Shown piece after piece: positions 35,626 through 44,567 of a DNA stretch of 64,000 nucleotides; the first letter of the stretch is position 1, and the number at the start of each line of letters is the position of its first letter. The DNA lies in the NCBI GenBank assembly GCA_965277075.1, contig OZ255707.1, positions 806,001 through 870,000 on the forward strand, read 5' to 3'. The notes under the pieces were generated by a model. The model saw only the letters and a program-made list of their open reading frames with translations, was not told the origin of the DNA and ran no database searches. The DNA is from Lustribacter sp965277075 (GTDB taxonomy: Bacteria; Vulcanimicrobiota; Vulcanimicrobiia; Vulcanimicrobiales; Vulcanimicrobiaceae). The position numbers were made by a program, and so were the translations under genes.

Positions 35626-36488
35626 CGCCGTCCCAGAAGACCGGCGGGACGGATGAGCACGACGGCCAGATACGCGACGTAGACCGGCACCATTTTCAGT
35701 TCGGGCGAGAGATAAAAGCCGCTGAGCACTTCGAGCACGCCGACGATGAGCGCGGCCACGAGCGCGCCCGCGACACTCCCGAAACCGCCGAGCGACACGA
35801 CGACGAACGCGCTGAGCGCGAACGAACTGCCGACGGTCGGGAAGACCGGATAGGAAAGCATCAGCAGCGCGCCGGCGGCGCCGACACACGCGGCGCCGAG
35901 TCCGAATGCGATCGCATTCGTGCGCTGTACATCGATCCCCATCAGCATCGCGGCAATCCGATCTTCGGCGAGCGCGCGCATCGCGCGACCCGACTCGGTA
36001 TACTCGATGAACCAGAACACGGCGCCGGTGAGCACGAGAGCGCCTGCGCCTTCGGCAAGTGCGGCTTGCGCGATGTTGATCGGACCGGCATGAATCGTAT
36101 TTTGAAACGGACGATTCTGCACGCTGAAAAAGTCGCTTGAAAACAGCGCCTGCGCGACGCCTTGGAAAAACACGAGCATGCCGAACGTGCCGAACATCGT
36201 TGCTTCGGGCGGTCCCGTCAGCAGGCGGCGGATGACGAGCCGATAGATCACGAGTCCGAGAACGAAGAGCGCGAGCGCGCTGAGCGGGAGCGCGAAGATC
36301 GGTTGGAGTCCCACAAGGGACAGACCGAACGTCGCGTACATCGCGAGCATCAACAGTTCGCCATGGGCGAAATTGACGACGTTCATCACGCCATAGATCA
36401 GCGTCAGTCCCACGGCGACAAGCGCGAAGACGAGACCGATAAGGATCCCGTTGACGAGAAGTTGGGCGAGAGTTGTTACTTGCTCCAC
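35622..36488 (-). CDS. livH: Branched-chain amino-acid ABC transporter permease LivH
   Basis: 288 residues from GTG 36488, which overlaps the binding-protein gene by 13 nt. Landmarks: GVMNVVNFAHGELLMLAMYA, EYTESGRAMRALAEDRIAA (coupling loop) and SLGGFGSVAGALVAALIVGV. About eight membrane helices. Translation is coupled on both sides. Confidence 0.93.
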   Translation of the reverse strand: MEQVTTLAQLLVNGILIGLVFALVAVGLTLIYGVMNVVNFAHGELLMLAMYATFGLSLVGLQPIFALPLSALALFVLGLVIYRLVIRRLLTGPPEATMFGTFGMLVFFQGVAQALFSSDFFSVQNRPFQNTIHAGPINIAQAALAEGAGALVLTGAVFWFIEYTESGRAMRALAEDRIAAMLMGIDVQRTNAIAFGLGAACVGAAGALLMLSYPVFPTVGSSFALSAFVVVSLGGFGSVAGALVAALIVGVLEVLSGFYLSPELKMVPVYVAYLAVVLIRPAGLLGRR

Positions 36489-37747
36489 GCCGGCATGGGC
36501 CAGACGACCGCTTTGACCGCGACGTCGAACGGCCACACCGTCTCGTACGCGCCGCGTTGCACCTGCTCGACGATGCCGGCGCCGCCGACATTTTGTCCGT
36601 CCGGTCCGAACGCGATCGACTTCCACGGCATCAACGTGCGGTCGCCGGGAATCTTCGTCTTCGCGAGCGCCGCGCGAATCGCGTCGGGCTTGATAGATGC
36701 GGCTCGATCCAGCGCGTCGGCCAAGATGAGCACGCCCATGATCTCTCGCGCTGAATTTCCGTCGAGCGGTTTACCGCCGAAGCGCGGGCGATACAACTCA
36801 TCAATCAGCGGGACGGATTGATTGCGGTTCTTGATGTTTAACGAGAACACTTCACGCGTGAACACGCCGTCGGCGATCGGCCCGAGCGTCCGCAGAAACG
36901 CGGGGTCGATGAACCCGGCATCTTGCGCAATGATCGCTCGGAGCGGCACGTTCTGATCGTGCAGCGACTTCATGAAGAGCAGCGAATCCGGCAGAAACGA
37001 CGTGATCATCACAACGTCCGGTGCGGCCGCTTTGATCTTTTGCACCTCCGCGCTGACGTCGGTCGTCGACGCCGTGTACGCGACGTTGGCGACGATGTCG
37101 TAGCCGCCCATTTTAGCCGCAACACGGCTCTCGGCGTCCGCCGACCCCGTTCCGAAGAGTCCGTCCTCGTGAACGAGCGCGATTTTCCTGACTTCGATCT
37201 TTTTCGTTTTCTTCAGATCGGCGAGAAAGTCGAAGAGGTTCTGCGCGAAGCTGCCGTCGTTCGGTGACGGGCGGAAAAACCAATGATACCCGCGCGCCGT
37301 GAGACTCTCGGCGGTCGAATCTTCACACACGAACGGAATGCCCGCGCGCTCGGCGACTTGCGAGGCCGTCGCGGTATTCGACGAGTTGTACGCACCGAGC
37401 ACGGCGACCACGTGGTCTTGCGAGATCAGCTGCTCCGCCGCGCTCGCAGCCTGATCGTTCTTGCCTTGCGAATCGGCGAAGATCAGTTTGATGCGCGCGT
37501 GACCCAGGTGCGGGATGCCGCTACGGCCGACCGCCGGCAGCGGGTACGAAACATGACCGTTGATGAGGTCGGCGGCCAGTTCGGCTCCGGCTTTGAGACT
37601 CGCGCCGGTCGACGCGAGCGATCCGGTGAGCGGCAGGATGACGCCGACCGGAATCTCGGCCGGCGGATTCGCCTGTAGCGGCATGCTCGCGATCAAACCA
37701 GCGGCGATCGCCGCGGCACTAGCAATGCCGGCGATGTGAAAACGCAT
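36476..37747 (-). CDS. livK: Branched-chain amino-acid ABC transporter substrate-binding protein
   Basis: Periplasmic type I binding protein of 423 residues, with signal peptide (AGIASAAAIAAGLIASMPLQA) and a Leu/Ile/Val-binding fold starting IPVGVILPLTGSLASTGAS. KAGAELAADLIN, VVAVLGAYNSSNTATASQVA and FRPSPNDGSFAQNLFDFL follow. GGGAGG stands 5 nt before ATG 37747. First gene of the livK-livH-livM run; the ATPase genes read the other way from 37845. Substrate could be amino acids or other small acids. Confidence 0.93.
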   Translation of the reverse strand: MRFHIAGIASAAAIAAGLIASMPLQANPPAEIPVGVILPLTGSLASTGASLKAGAELAADLINGHVSYPLPAVGRSGIPHLGHARIKLIFADSQGKNDQAASAAEQLISQDHVVAVLGAYNSSNTATASQVAERAGIPFVCEDSTAESLTARGYHWFFRPSPNDGSFAQNLFDFLADLKKTKKIEVRKIALVHEDGLFGTGSADAESRVAAKMGGYDIVANVAYTASTTDVSAEVQKIKAAAPDVVMITSFLPDSLLFMKSLHDQNVPLRAIIAQDAGFIDPAFLRTLGPIADGVFTREVFSLNIKNRNQSVPLIDELYRPRFGGKPLDGNSAREIMGVLILADALDRAASIKPDAIRAALAKTKIPGDRTLMPWKSIAFGPDGQNVGGAGIVEQVQRGAYETVWPFDVAVKAVVWPMPAWSK

Positions 37748-37844
37748 CGATCCTCCCTACTACACCACGCAACTACGCATGTCGGAAACGTTGCCGCAAG
37801 ATACGGAGCGAGGTGCCCGGGCTCATTTGTTCCAAGGGCCAACG

Positions 37845-38558
37845 ATGCTCGACGTTCGAGGACTCACCAAGCGATTCGGCGCGCTGCGCGCTCTCGACGG
37901 GCTCGATCTCACGGCGCAGACGGGAACGCTGACCGGGTTGATCGGGCCGAACGGCGCCGGCAAATCGACCGCGTTCGGGTGCATCAGCGGTGCGCTCAAG
38001 CCGACGAGCGGAACGGTGGTCTTCGACGGCCGCCGCATTGACGGACTGCCGTACCATCGTATTGCGTCGCTCGGTATCGGCCGCACGTATCAGATCGTCC
38101 AGCCGTTCGGCGATATGACGGTTCGCGAAGCGACGATCGTCGGCGCGTTGCTGCATCACCGCACCGTTGCCGGAGCTCAGCGTGCGGCCGACGCCGTCCT
38201 GCAACTGGTCGGTCTCGCGCATCGTGCGCACACGCCGGGCGCGTCGCTGACGATCGCCGACAAGAAACGGCTCGAGGTCGCGCGTGCGCTCGCGACCGAA
38301 CCGCGCCTGCTCTTGCTCGACGAGGTGATGGCCGGCCTGACGCCGGCCGAGGCGCAGGACGCGGTCGCGTTATTGCGCCGCATCGTCGCGTCCGGCATGA
38401 CGATCGTGATGGTCGAGCACGTCATGGAAGTGCTGATGCCGCTCGCCGATCACGTCGTCGTCATCGCGGCCGGCGCAACGATCTTCGCCGGCAGCGCCGC
38501 CGAAGCGGTGCGCGATCCGCGCGTGATCGACGCGTATCTGGGCGCGCCCGCGGCGTGA
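37845..38558 (+). CDS. livG: Branched-chain amino-acid ABC transporter ATPase LivG
   Basis: 237 residues from ATG 37845 (AAGG 9 nt upstream); an in-frame ATG at 37779 is less likely. Walker A GPNGAGKST, Walker B LLLLDEVMAGLTP, H-loop VEHVMEV. The signature is SLTIADKKRLEVARAL, the relaxed form seen in many LivG proteins. It overlaps livF by 4 nt (GTGA). Confidence 0.93.
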   Translation: MLDVRGLTKRFGALRALDGLDLTAQTGTLTGLIGPNGAGKSTAFGCISGALKPTSGTVVFDGRRIDGLPYHRIASLGIGRTYQIVQPFGDMTVREATIVGALLHHRTVAGAQRAADAVLQLVGLAHRAHTPGASLTIADKKRLEVARALATEPRLLLLDEVMAGLTPAEAQDAVALLRRIVASGMTIVMVEHVMEVLMPLADHVVVIAAGATIFAGSAAEAVRDPRVIDAYLGAPAA

Positions 38559-39280
38559 TCGCGGCGCCGCTCCTCGAGATCGACGACGTCGCCGTCGCCT
38601 ACGACGGCATGCGCGCGCTGCAGGGCGTATCGCTTCATGCGAACGCGGGAACGATCGTCGCGCTCGTCGGTGCCAACGGCGCGGGGAAGACCTCGCTCTT
38701 GCGCGCGATCAGCGGCATCGTCCGTCCCGAACGTGGCGCAATTCGGCTCGCCGGCGACGATATTACGCGCCGTGCGCCGCACGACATCGTGCGCGCCGGC
38801 GTTGCGCACGTACCGGAAGGCCGCCGCGTGTTCGCATCCGCGACGGTACGCGACAACTTGCTGCTCGGCGCATATGTCCGTCCCGATCGCAGCGAGCGCG
38901 AACGACGACTTGCCGACGCGTTCGCCGCGTTTCCGATTTTGCGCGAACGTATCGATCAACGCGCCTCAACGCTCTCGGGCGGCGAACAACAGATGCTCGC
39001 CATCGCGCGCGGCACGATGAGCGGCCCGCGGCTGCTCATGCTCGACGAACCTTCGCTCGGCATCGCGCCAAAACTGATCCCGGTGATCTATGCCGGCATC
39101 ACGCGGATTGCGGCGGCAGGCACGACGGTGTTGCTCGTCGAGCAGAACGTTCGCGAAGCGCTGGCCGTGGCGTCGCACGGCTTCGTCCTGCAAACGGGTC
39201 GCGTCGTGCTCGCGGGCCCCTCGCACGAGCTCGCCGGAAGCGATCTGATCCGGCACGCGTTCCTTGGCCTTTCGATGTAA
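38555..39280 (+). CDS. livF: Branched-chain amino-acid ABC transporter ATPase LivF
   Basis: 241 residues from GTG 38555. Walker A GANGAGKTS, canonical signature LSGGEQQMLAIARG, Walker B LLMLDEPSLGIAP, H-loop switch region LLVEQNVREAL. VPEGRRVFASATVRDNLLLG is the LivF-type Q-loop to helical segment. It is convergent with the squalene-hopene cyclase gene, 5 bp apart. Confidence 0.95.
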   Translation: MIAAPLLEIDDVAVAYDGMRALQGVSLHANAGTIVALVGANGAGKTSLLRAISGIVRPERGAIRLAGDDITRRAPHDIVRAGVAHVPEGRRVFASATVRDNLLLGAYVRPDRSERERRLADAFAAFPILRERIDQRASTLSGGEQQMLAIARGTMSGPRLLMLDEPSLGIAPKLIPVIYAGITRIAAAGTTVLLVEQNVREALAVASHGFVLQTGRVVLAGPSHELAGSDLIRHAFLGLSM

Positions 39281-39285
39281 CTGCG

Positions 39286-41244
39286 CTATGCTCGGCGTTG
39301 GCGCAATGCGGCATAACGTCCGAGCGCCGAAAGCGGAAAATGCAACCGGTACTGATGGTAGTTCAGATAAAAGTGTTTTGGGAAACCGGTTCCGGTGAAG
39401 TGCGGCTCGTTCCAATTACCGTCGGGGCGTTGCGTCTTGAGCAGAACGTCGACGCCGCGATCGAGCGAGGGCATGAAGTCCGAGTGCAACTCCGGATGAC
39501 GTTCGACGGCGGCCGACAGGCCGAGCAGCGCCCACGCCGTTTGGCTCGCGGTCGTCGGGCCGATTCCGCGCGACGACGGATCGCGATACGAGTCCGTCGT
39601 CTCGCCCCATCCGCCGTCGGCATTCTGGACGCTGCGTAGCCATACGGCGCCGCGCACGACGGCGCGATCGATTCGGCGGTCCGCGCGAGCCGGTCCGAGC
39701 GCGACGAGCGCGCCGCTCGTGCCGTAGATGTAGTTCACGCCCCAGCGTCCGAACCACGCCCCGTCGAGTTCTTGTTCGCCAAGCAGAAAGTCGATGCCGC
39801 GTTCGAAACGTACGCGGTCGAAGCCGGTGAGATCGCAACGCACGACCATCTCGATCATGCGCGCGGTCACGTCCGCAGTTGCTGGATCGATCATCGCCTT
39901 GAGATCGCCGTAGGGGATGCGGTTGAGCCATTGCTGGTCGTTGTCGATGTCGAAGGCGCCCCATCCGCCGTTCACACATTGCATCGAGGCGGCCCACTCT
40001 GACCCGCGCACGATCGACGCGCGCACACGCTCGGTGTTCGGGTGGTCGACGGCACCGAGCGCCATGACGACGACCGCAGTATCGTCCACGTCCGGATACC
40101 AGGCATTTTCGAACTCGAACGCCCAGCCGCCGGGTTCGCCCGTACGGTTCTTCACCGCCCAGTCGCCGTAGGTCGAGACGATCTGCCGGTTGAGCAACCA
40201 CGTCACCGCCCGTGTGAGGCGTTCGTCGTCTCGCGGCACGCCCGCATCGACGAGCGCGCGTACTGCGAGCCCGGTATCCCACACCGGCGAGATACATGGC
40301 TGCACGCGATACACCTCGCCGTCGTCGACCGTGAAGACGTCGATCGCTTCCCAGCCGCGTTGCACGACGGCATCGTTCGGGTCATAACCGAGCGCGCGCA
40401 GCGCGAGCATCGCGTTGAGCATCGCCGGAGCGATACCGCCCCAATCACCGGTCGCTTCTTGGTGCTGCACCGTCCACCGTTCCGCCCGACGAACGCCCGC
40501 GGTGCGAAACGGGACGACGCCGCAACGCTCGCCGAACTTCACGACGCCGTCGAGCAGCGTAAAGAGCTGCTCGAAGAGCGCCGTCGGCGACGGTAGCGTG
40601 AAGCGCGCGTTCTCACGCCCTTCCGCGTAAAGCTCGTCGAGATCGAGTATCGGACCGTAGACCGGCTTTACGTCGAAGACCGCGATCAACGGCACCGTAC
40701 TTCCGCGTGCCCAACTTGAGAGCTCGTAGATCGAGAACGGGAAACGGTCCGGCAACATCATCAGCGCGGGCGGCAACGACGGCAGTCCCGCCCACGCGTA
40801 CGCGCCGACGAGCGCGAGATGCATCTTCGTGAAGATGCGCGTTTGCGTTATGCCGCCACGCGCGCGAATGAACGTGCGTGCGCGCTCGAGCGCGAGGTCG
40901 TCGGCGGGTACGCCCAGCAGGCGCAGCGCCATGTATGCTTCAACCGACGTGCTGAGATCGCCGCCGTCACCGAAGGCGAGTTCCCAACCGCCGTGCTCGC
41001 ATTGCTCGCGTCGAAAATAGCGCTCGGCGCGTTCGCGCGGTACGCGTTCGAATCGGCCCCACACCGCCTGCAGCAGCAACACTTCGGCCGTGATCGTGAC
41101 GTTCGACTGTAGCTCGGCCCACCAGTAGCCGTCGGCCTGTTGGCGACGGAACAACGCTTCCGTCGCTTTGCGAATGCCGAGCAGCAACGGGAGAGCGGGT
41201 CGTGCCGGCGGCGCGTCCGAAGGTCGCGTTCCAATGGTGGTCAT
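39286..41244 (-). CDS. shc: Squalene-hopene cyclase
   Basis: Cyclises squalene to hopene/hopanol on the membrane. 652 residues from ATG 41244. The catalytic acid motif DVDDTA is at 385-390, and several QW repeats are visible (GGWGAFDIDN, DGAWFGRWG, ADGGWGETTDSY, DGNWNEPHF). C-terminal GTGFPKHFYLNYHQYRLHFP is a hallmark. A longer in-frame extension upstream is rejected because of its Arg/Ser-rich composition. Its 5' end overlaps the divergent hpnB start by 11 bp. It is separated from squalene synthase by the liv block. Confidence 0.98.
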   Translation of the reverse strand: MTTIGTRPSDAPPARPALPLLLGIRKATEALFRRQQADGYWWAELQSNVTITAEVLLLQAVWGRFERVPRERAERYFRREQCEHGGWELAFGDGGDLSTSVEAYMALRLLGVPADDLALERARTFIRARGGITQTRIFTKMHLALVGAYAWAGLPSLPPALMMLPDRFPFSIYELSSWARGSTVPLIAVFDVKPVYGPILDLDELYAEGRENARFTLPSPTALFEQLFTLLDGVVKFGERCGVVPFRTAGVRRAERWTVQHQEATGDWGGIAPAMLNAMLALRALGYDPNDAVVQRGWEAIDVFTVDDGEVYRVQPCISPVWDTGLAVRALVDAGVPRDDERLTRAVTWLLNRQIVSTYGDWAVKNRTGEPGGWAFEFENAWYPDVDDTAVVVMALGAVDHPNTERVRASIVRGSEWAASMQCVNGGWGAFDIDNDQQWLNRIPYGDLKAMIDPATADVTARMIEMVVRCDLTGFDRVRFERGIDFLLGEQELDGAWFGRWGVNYIYGTSGALVALGPARADRRIDRAVVRGAVWLRSVQNADGGWGETTDSYRDPSSRGIGPTTASQTAWALLGLSAAVERHPELHSDFMPSLDRGVDVLLKTQRPDGNWNEPHFTGTGFPKHFYLNYHQYRLHFPLSALGRYAALRQRRA

Positions 41245-42445
41245 CGGACTTCGCTTCGCTGCGTGGCTTGCTGCGTTTTCCTGGATCGGCTTACTGGGGG
41301 CACGCGGACGTTTTTGGGACGCACGTGCGGATCGCCTCGCGCCCGAGAGCAAGGCGTCGAATGCCCCGAGCGTACACGCGATCGTTCCCGCACGCAACGA
41401 AGGCGACGTCATTGCTCGAACCCTTTACGCGTTGCTGAACCAGCGCTATTCCGGCGCGTTTTCCCTGAGCGTCGTCGACGATCGCAGCGACGACGATACG
41501 GCGACCGCCGCACGAGCGACGATCGTTCGCGAACGCGCGACGGAGCGGGCCGTCGTGCGGAGGGCGCGACCGCGCCCCGACGGTTGGACGGGCAAGGTCT
41601 GGGCGATGTCGGAAGGTGTCGACGCCGCGCGCGCGGCGGGTGCGAGTCCGGACTACTGGTGGTTCACCGACGCAGACGTCGAGCACGCCGACGACGTACT
41701 GGCGCGGCTCGTCGCGCAAGCGGTGACCGATAAACGCGACCTCGTCTCGCTCATGGTCGAGTTACACTGCACGACCCCATGGGAAAAACTGCTGGTCCCC
41801 GCGTTCGTCTTCTTTTTTCGGATGCTCTACCCGTTCGCGTGGGTCAACGACAACGCGCGTTCGACCGCCGGCGCAGCCGGCGGCTGCGTTTTACTCGCGG
41901 CCGAACATCTCGAACGAATCGGGGGCATCGCGTGCATTCGCGGTGCGTTGATCGATGATTGTTCGCTCGCGAGCGCGGTCAAACGCAACGGCGGAACGCT
42001 CTGGCTCGGACTGACGTCGCGTTCGCGCAGCGTACGCCCGTACCGCGGTCTCGCGCCGTTGTGGTCGATGGTTGCGCGGACGGCGTACACGCAACTCGGC
42101 TACTCGCCGGTCGTGCTCGGCGGCACGACGGCCGGAATGCTCTTTTTGTTCGCCGTTCCGGTGAGCGTTCTCGCAATCGGAGTTGCCCAACGCCGTTCGC
42201 GTCTCGCGGTGCCGGGAGCGATCGCATCTGCGGTGATGGCGCTCGCGTACGTGCCGACCCTGCGCCTCTATCGTCTGCCGCGTTGGCGCGCGCTGACGCT
42301 GCCGCTCGCCGGGCTGCTGTACACCGCGATGACCGTCGACTCCGCGTTACGTCACGCGCGCGGAACGGGCGGTACGTGGAAGGGCCGTCACTTCGACGCC
42401 GCGAGCGCAGCGGCGACCGAGCCCAGGACGCGCAGCGACGCCTGA
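41234..42445 (+). CDS. hpnB: Hopene-associated glycosyltransferase HpnB
   Basis: GT2 membrane glycosyltransferase of 403 residues. Landmarks: AIVPARNEGDVIARTLYALL, SVVDDRSDDDT, GWTGKVWAMSEGV, WWFTDADVEHA (DxD), then the HpnB signature LLVPAFVFFFRMLYPFAWVN and IRGALIDDCSLASAVK. C-terminal membrane helices. ATG 41234 (AAGG 10 nt upstream) or GTG 41237. Likely glycosylates a bacteriohopanepolyol or related lipid. Confidence 0.93.
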   Translation: MVVIGLRFAAWLAAFSWIGLLGARGRFWDARADRLAPESKASNAPSVHAIVPARNEGDVIARTLYALLNQRYSGAFSLSVVDDRSDDDTATAARATIVRERATERAVVRRARPRPDGWTGKVWAMSEGVDAARAAGASPDYWWFTDADVEHADDVLARLVAQAVTDKRDLVSLMVELHCTTPWEKLLVPAFVFFFRMLYPFAWVNDNARSTAGAAGGCVLLAAEHLERIGGIACIRGALIDDCSLASAVKRNGGTLWLGLTSRSRSVRPYRGLAPLWSMVARTAYTQLGYSPVVLGGTTAGMLFLFAVPVSVLAIGVAQRRSRLAVPGAIASAVMALAYVPTLRLYRLPRWRALTLPLAGLLYTAMTVDSALRHARGTGGTWKGRHFDAASAAATEPRTRSDA

Positions 42446-43017
42446 ACGTCGCGGACGAAGCGCACCGCCGCAAACGGAGCGCGGACGAAGGCGGCGGCCA
42501 GCACGAACGGTCGGATTGCGCCGCCCGAATCGAATGCATCGTCGATCGGGGGAAGATCGGCGCGCGGATCGTCGCTCACCACGCGAACCATCGCGAAACG
42601 GATGCCGCGCGTATGCAGCGCGCGGGCGACGTGCAGGCCCTCCATATCGACAACCTCGGCGCCGAAATGCGTCGCCAGCGCCGCGCGTTCCGCGGTCCGG
42701 GTGACGATGCGATCGGTCATGCACGCGACGACGCCGCGTGCCTGCGGCAGCGCGCGTTGCACGTCGGCGAAGTCGCCGGCAGCGATCGTTTCCGCACCGT
42801 CGTCGCCCACGATGCGCGTATAGCTCACGATGTCGCCGACGTGGGCGGACGCGAGCGAGCCGCAAAGTCCGATCAGGACGGCGAACGTCCCAGCCTCGAG
42901 CGCGGGCACCGCGGCGCTACCCGCGGCGGCCGCGAGCCCGACGATCGCGGCAGCTGGGGCCGCTCGCCGCACAGCCGCTTCTTCCGGACCGCGCGGCACG
43001 AGAATCGTCACGGGCAC
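42388..43017 (-). CDS. hpnG: HpnG-like hopanoid-associated phosphorylase/nucleosidase
   Basis: Purine/nucleoside phosphorylase-like protein of 209 residues. ILVPRGPEEAAVRR, LIGLCGSLASAHVGDIVSY (phosphate/ribose loop) and VVDMEGLHVARAL (MEG/MES ribose-binding motif). HpnG releases adenine from adenosylhopane, directly after HpnH. GTG 43017; further GTGs follow. The 3' end overlaps convergent hpnB by 58 nt. Confidence 0.85.
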   Translation of the reverse strand: MPVTILVPRGPEEAAVRRAAPAAAIVGLAAAAGSAAVPALEAGTFAVLIGLCGSLASAHVGDIVSYTRIVGDDGAETIAAGDFADVQRALPQARGVVACMTDRIVTRTAERAALATHFGAEVVDMEGLHVARALHTRGIRFAMVRVVSDDPRADLPPIDDAFDSGGAIRPFVLAAAFVRAPFAAVRFVRDVQASLRVLGSVAAALAASK

Positions 43018-43036
43018 GACGCGCGGCGTTCGCCGC

Positions 43037-43627
43037 TCAGCGCGCGCGATGCTGCCGAAATGTCAGATTGATGCGCTCCTCGTGAACGCACGGATTCTTG
43101 CGCACGCGATGCTCCCAGTTACGCTGCGTCTCGCCGGCCATCACGATCAAGTCGCCGTGCGCGACATCGACGCTGATCGTGCGTCGACGCAGGTCGCTCT
43201 CCCGTTGGGGTCGCAGGTCAAATTCGCGCGTCGCGCCGAGTGAAAGCGAGCCCACGATCTTCCGCGGGTCTTCGTCATGATCGCCGTGCCAGGCAACGCT
43301 ATCGCGGCCGTCGCGATAGCGGTTGACGAAAACGTACTCGAACGACGTCCCCAGTTGGATTTCAAGGCGGCCGCGGACTGCCGAAAGCCGGGGGGTCCAC
43401 GGCTGCGACATGCCGTCGCCTCGCGCGGCGGTCTCGCGAGGGACGGCCACGCGCCGGCCGTACATCATGCGCGAATCGGCCGCGAACCGGGTCGTCGCAC
43501 GTAACTCGTCCAGCAACGCGGTAGCCTCGCTCGCGCCGAGATACTCGGGAAAGTACGTGACGTCGCCGCGTTCCGAAACCAGAACGATCGGAGAACCGTC
43601 GGTCGCGAACAACGGTGCCTGTCGCAT
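43037..43627 (-). CDS. alkB: AlkB-like 2-oxoglutarate/Fe(II) DNA repair dioxygenase
   Basis: Oxidative demethylase for N-alkylated bases. 196 residues from ATG 43627. The Fe ligands are His114 and Asp116 (WHGDHDED) and a distal His in HRVRKN. INLTFRQH holds the 2-oxoglutarate-binding Arg. YVFVNRYRDGRDSVAWH and SLSLGATREFDLRP match the short AlkB type. It is followed by hpnG 19 nt downstream. A second alkylation-repair gene (Tag-like) lies at 2297. Confidence 0.9.
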   Translation of the reverse strand: MRQAPLFATDGSPIVLVSERGDVTYFPEYLGASEATALLDELRATTRFAADSRMMYGRRVAVPRETAARGDGMSQPWTPRLSAVRGRLEIQLGTSFEYVFVNRYRDGRDSVAWHGDHDEDPRKIVGSLSLGATREFDLRPQRESDLRRRTISVDVAHGDLIVMAGETQRNWEHRVRKNPCVHEERINLTFRQHRAR

Positions 43628-43708
43628 CCGAACGGGCGTTCGAGGAACGAGGGCGGCCTCCGTGCAGACAAGCGAGCTTACGCGGTATGGCGGGTACGTG
43701 GGCCCAGC

Positions 43709-43864
43709 ATGAACGAGAATATTGAGTCCGCCGACGAACAAACCGGCACTGAAGATGGTACCCGTGCGGCCGTTATCGCAGCGGATGACACCGGGTTACT
43801 ACGAGGCGAGATGCAGATCACTCAAGCAGAGTTAACCGAAGGTGAAGTAACTCCGACCGAATAA
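43709..43864 (+). CDS. Small acidic protein of unknown function (51 aa)
   Basis: ATG 43709 to TAA 43864. Starts MNENIESADEQTGTEDG and ends ELTEGEVTPTE, with a strongly acidic composition and no hydrophobic segment. It is 33 nt upstream of the coiled-coil gene on the same strand. No clear ribosome binding site and no known relative. Coding is plausible but unproven. Confidence 0.4.
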   Translation: MNENIESADEQTGTEDGTRAAVIAADDTGLLRGEMQITQAELTEGEVTPTE

Positions 43865-43897
43865 CCGGTAACGGTGGAAACGACGGCGCGAGCACGT

Positions 43898-44491
43898 ATG
43901 TCACTTTGGGAGAAGGCACAGGCACTGCCGGAAGCACGCGATTCCGACTTTTACGGGACGCATCGCAAACCGCAAAATGTGTCGCCTGAGCAGCTGCGGA
44001 CGATCAAAGATACGGCGCTCCGCTCCCGGCTGATCATGGCCGGAATGGCGGAGGGCCTGCAGTCGCCCAAAGGCCCGCAGAAGATCGCGTCGATCATTCG
44101 TCTCTATCCCGACTTCAATGCGCCACAGCCCATTCGCGGCGGCCGCCTCATTCGGCGAGCATCGGAACCGTCTCGTTCCGCCTATGGCCTCCCGACCGTC
44201 GAAGAACTCAACACCTTGCTCCATCGGATCGAACGAATGGAACGGGATGTCTCGACCCAACTGCAAGGCGAGATCAATCACGATATTTCGCGTTTGAAAT
44301 CGCAGATCGCATCACTCGAAGGCGATGAGTTCGAGCGGACGTTTCGCGAGCTTGAAACCGCCGTTCGCGCGCGGCGCGAAGTTGCCGCACAAGTGCGCGA
44401 CGAGGCCTTTAAGCGCATCGACGCGGACTCGTCGTTCGAGCCGCGCAAGTACCTGCGATTGATTTCGCGCGAGCCGCGTCAGGTCGACTAG
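43898..44491 (+). CDS. Coiled-coil protein of unknown function
   Basis: About 197 residues from ATG 43898 (GTG 43874 is the alternative). It starts MSLWEKAQALPEARDSDFYG and has a basic middle (GGRLIRRASEPSRSAYGLPT). A long helical coiled-coil (about residues 105-165, with LNTLLHRIERMERDV and LKSQIASLEGDEFERTF) follows. No membrane segment. Unknown function. Confidence 0.65.
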   Translation: MSLWEKAQALPEARDSDFYGTHRKPQNVSPEQLRTIKDTALRSRLIMAGMAEGLQSPKGPQKIASIIRLYPDFNAPQPIRGGRLIRRASEPSRSAYGLPTVEELNTLLHRIERMERDVSTQLQGEINHDISRLKSQIASLEGDEFERTFRELETAVRARREVAAQVRDEAFKRIDADSSFEPRKYLRLISREPRQVD

Positions 44492-44546
44492 TACACGAAG
44501 CGTCGCACGTGCACGCCCGAGCATCATTGCAACGGGCGGCGTCCAT

Positions 44547-44567
44547 GCTCCGAGCTGTTCTCGGAGC
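44547..44567. terminator. Hairpin terminator between convergent genes
   Basis: GCTCCGAG and CTCGGAGC form an 8-bp stem with loop CTGTT. It reaches the stop codon of the MFS gene and follows the coiled-coil gene by 55 nt. Confidence 0.6.
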
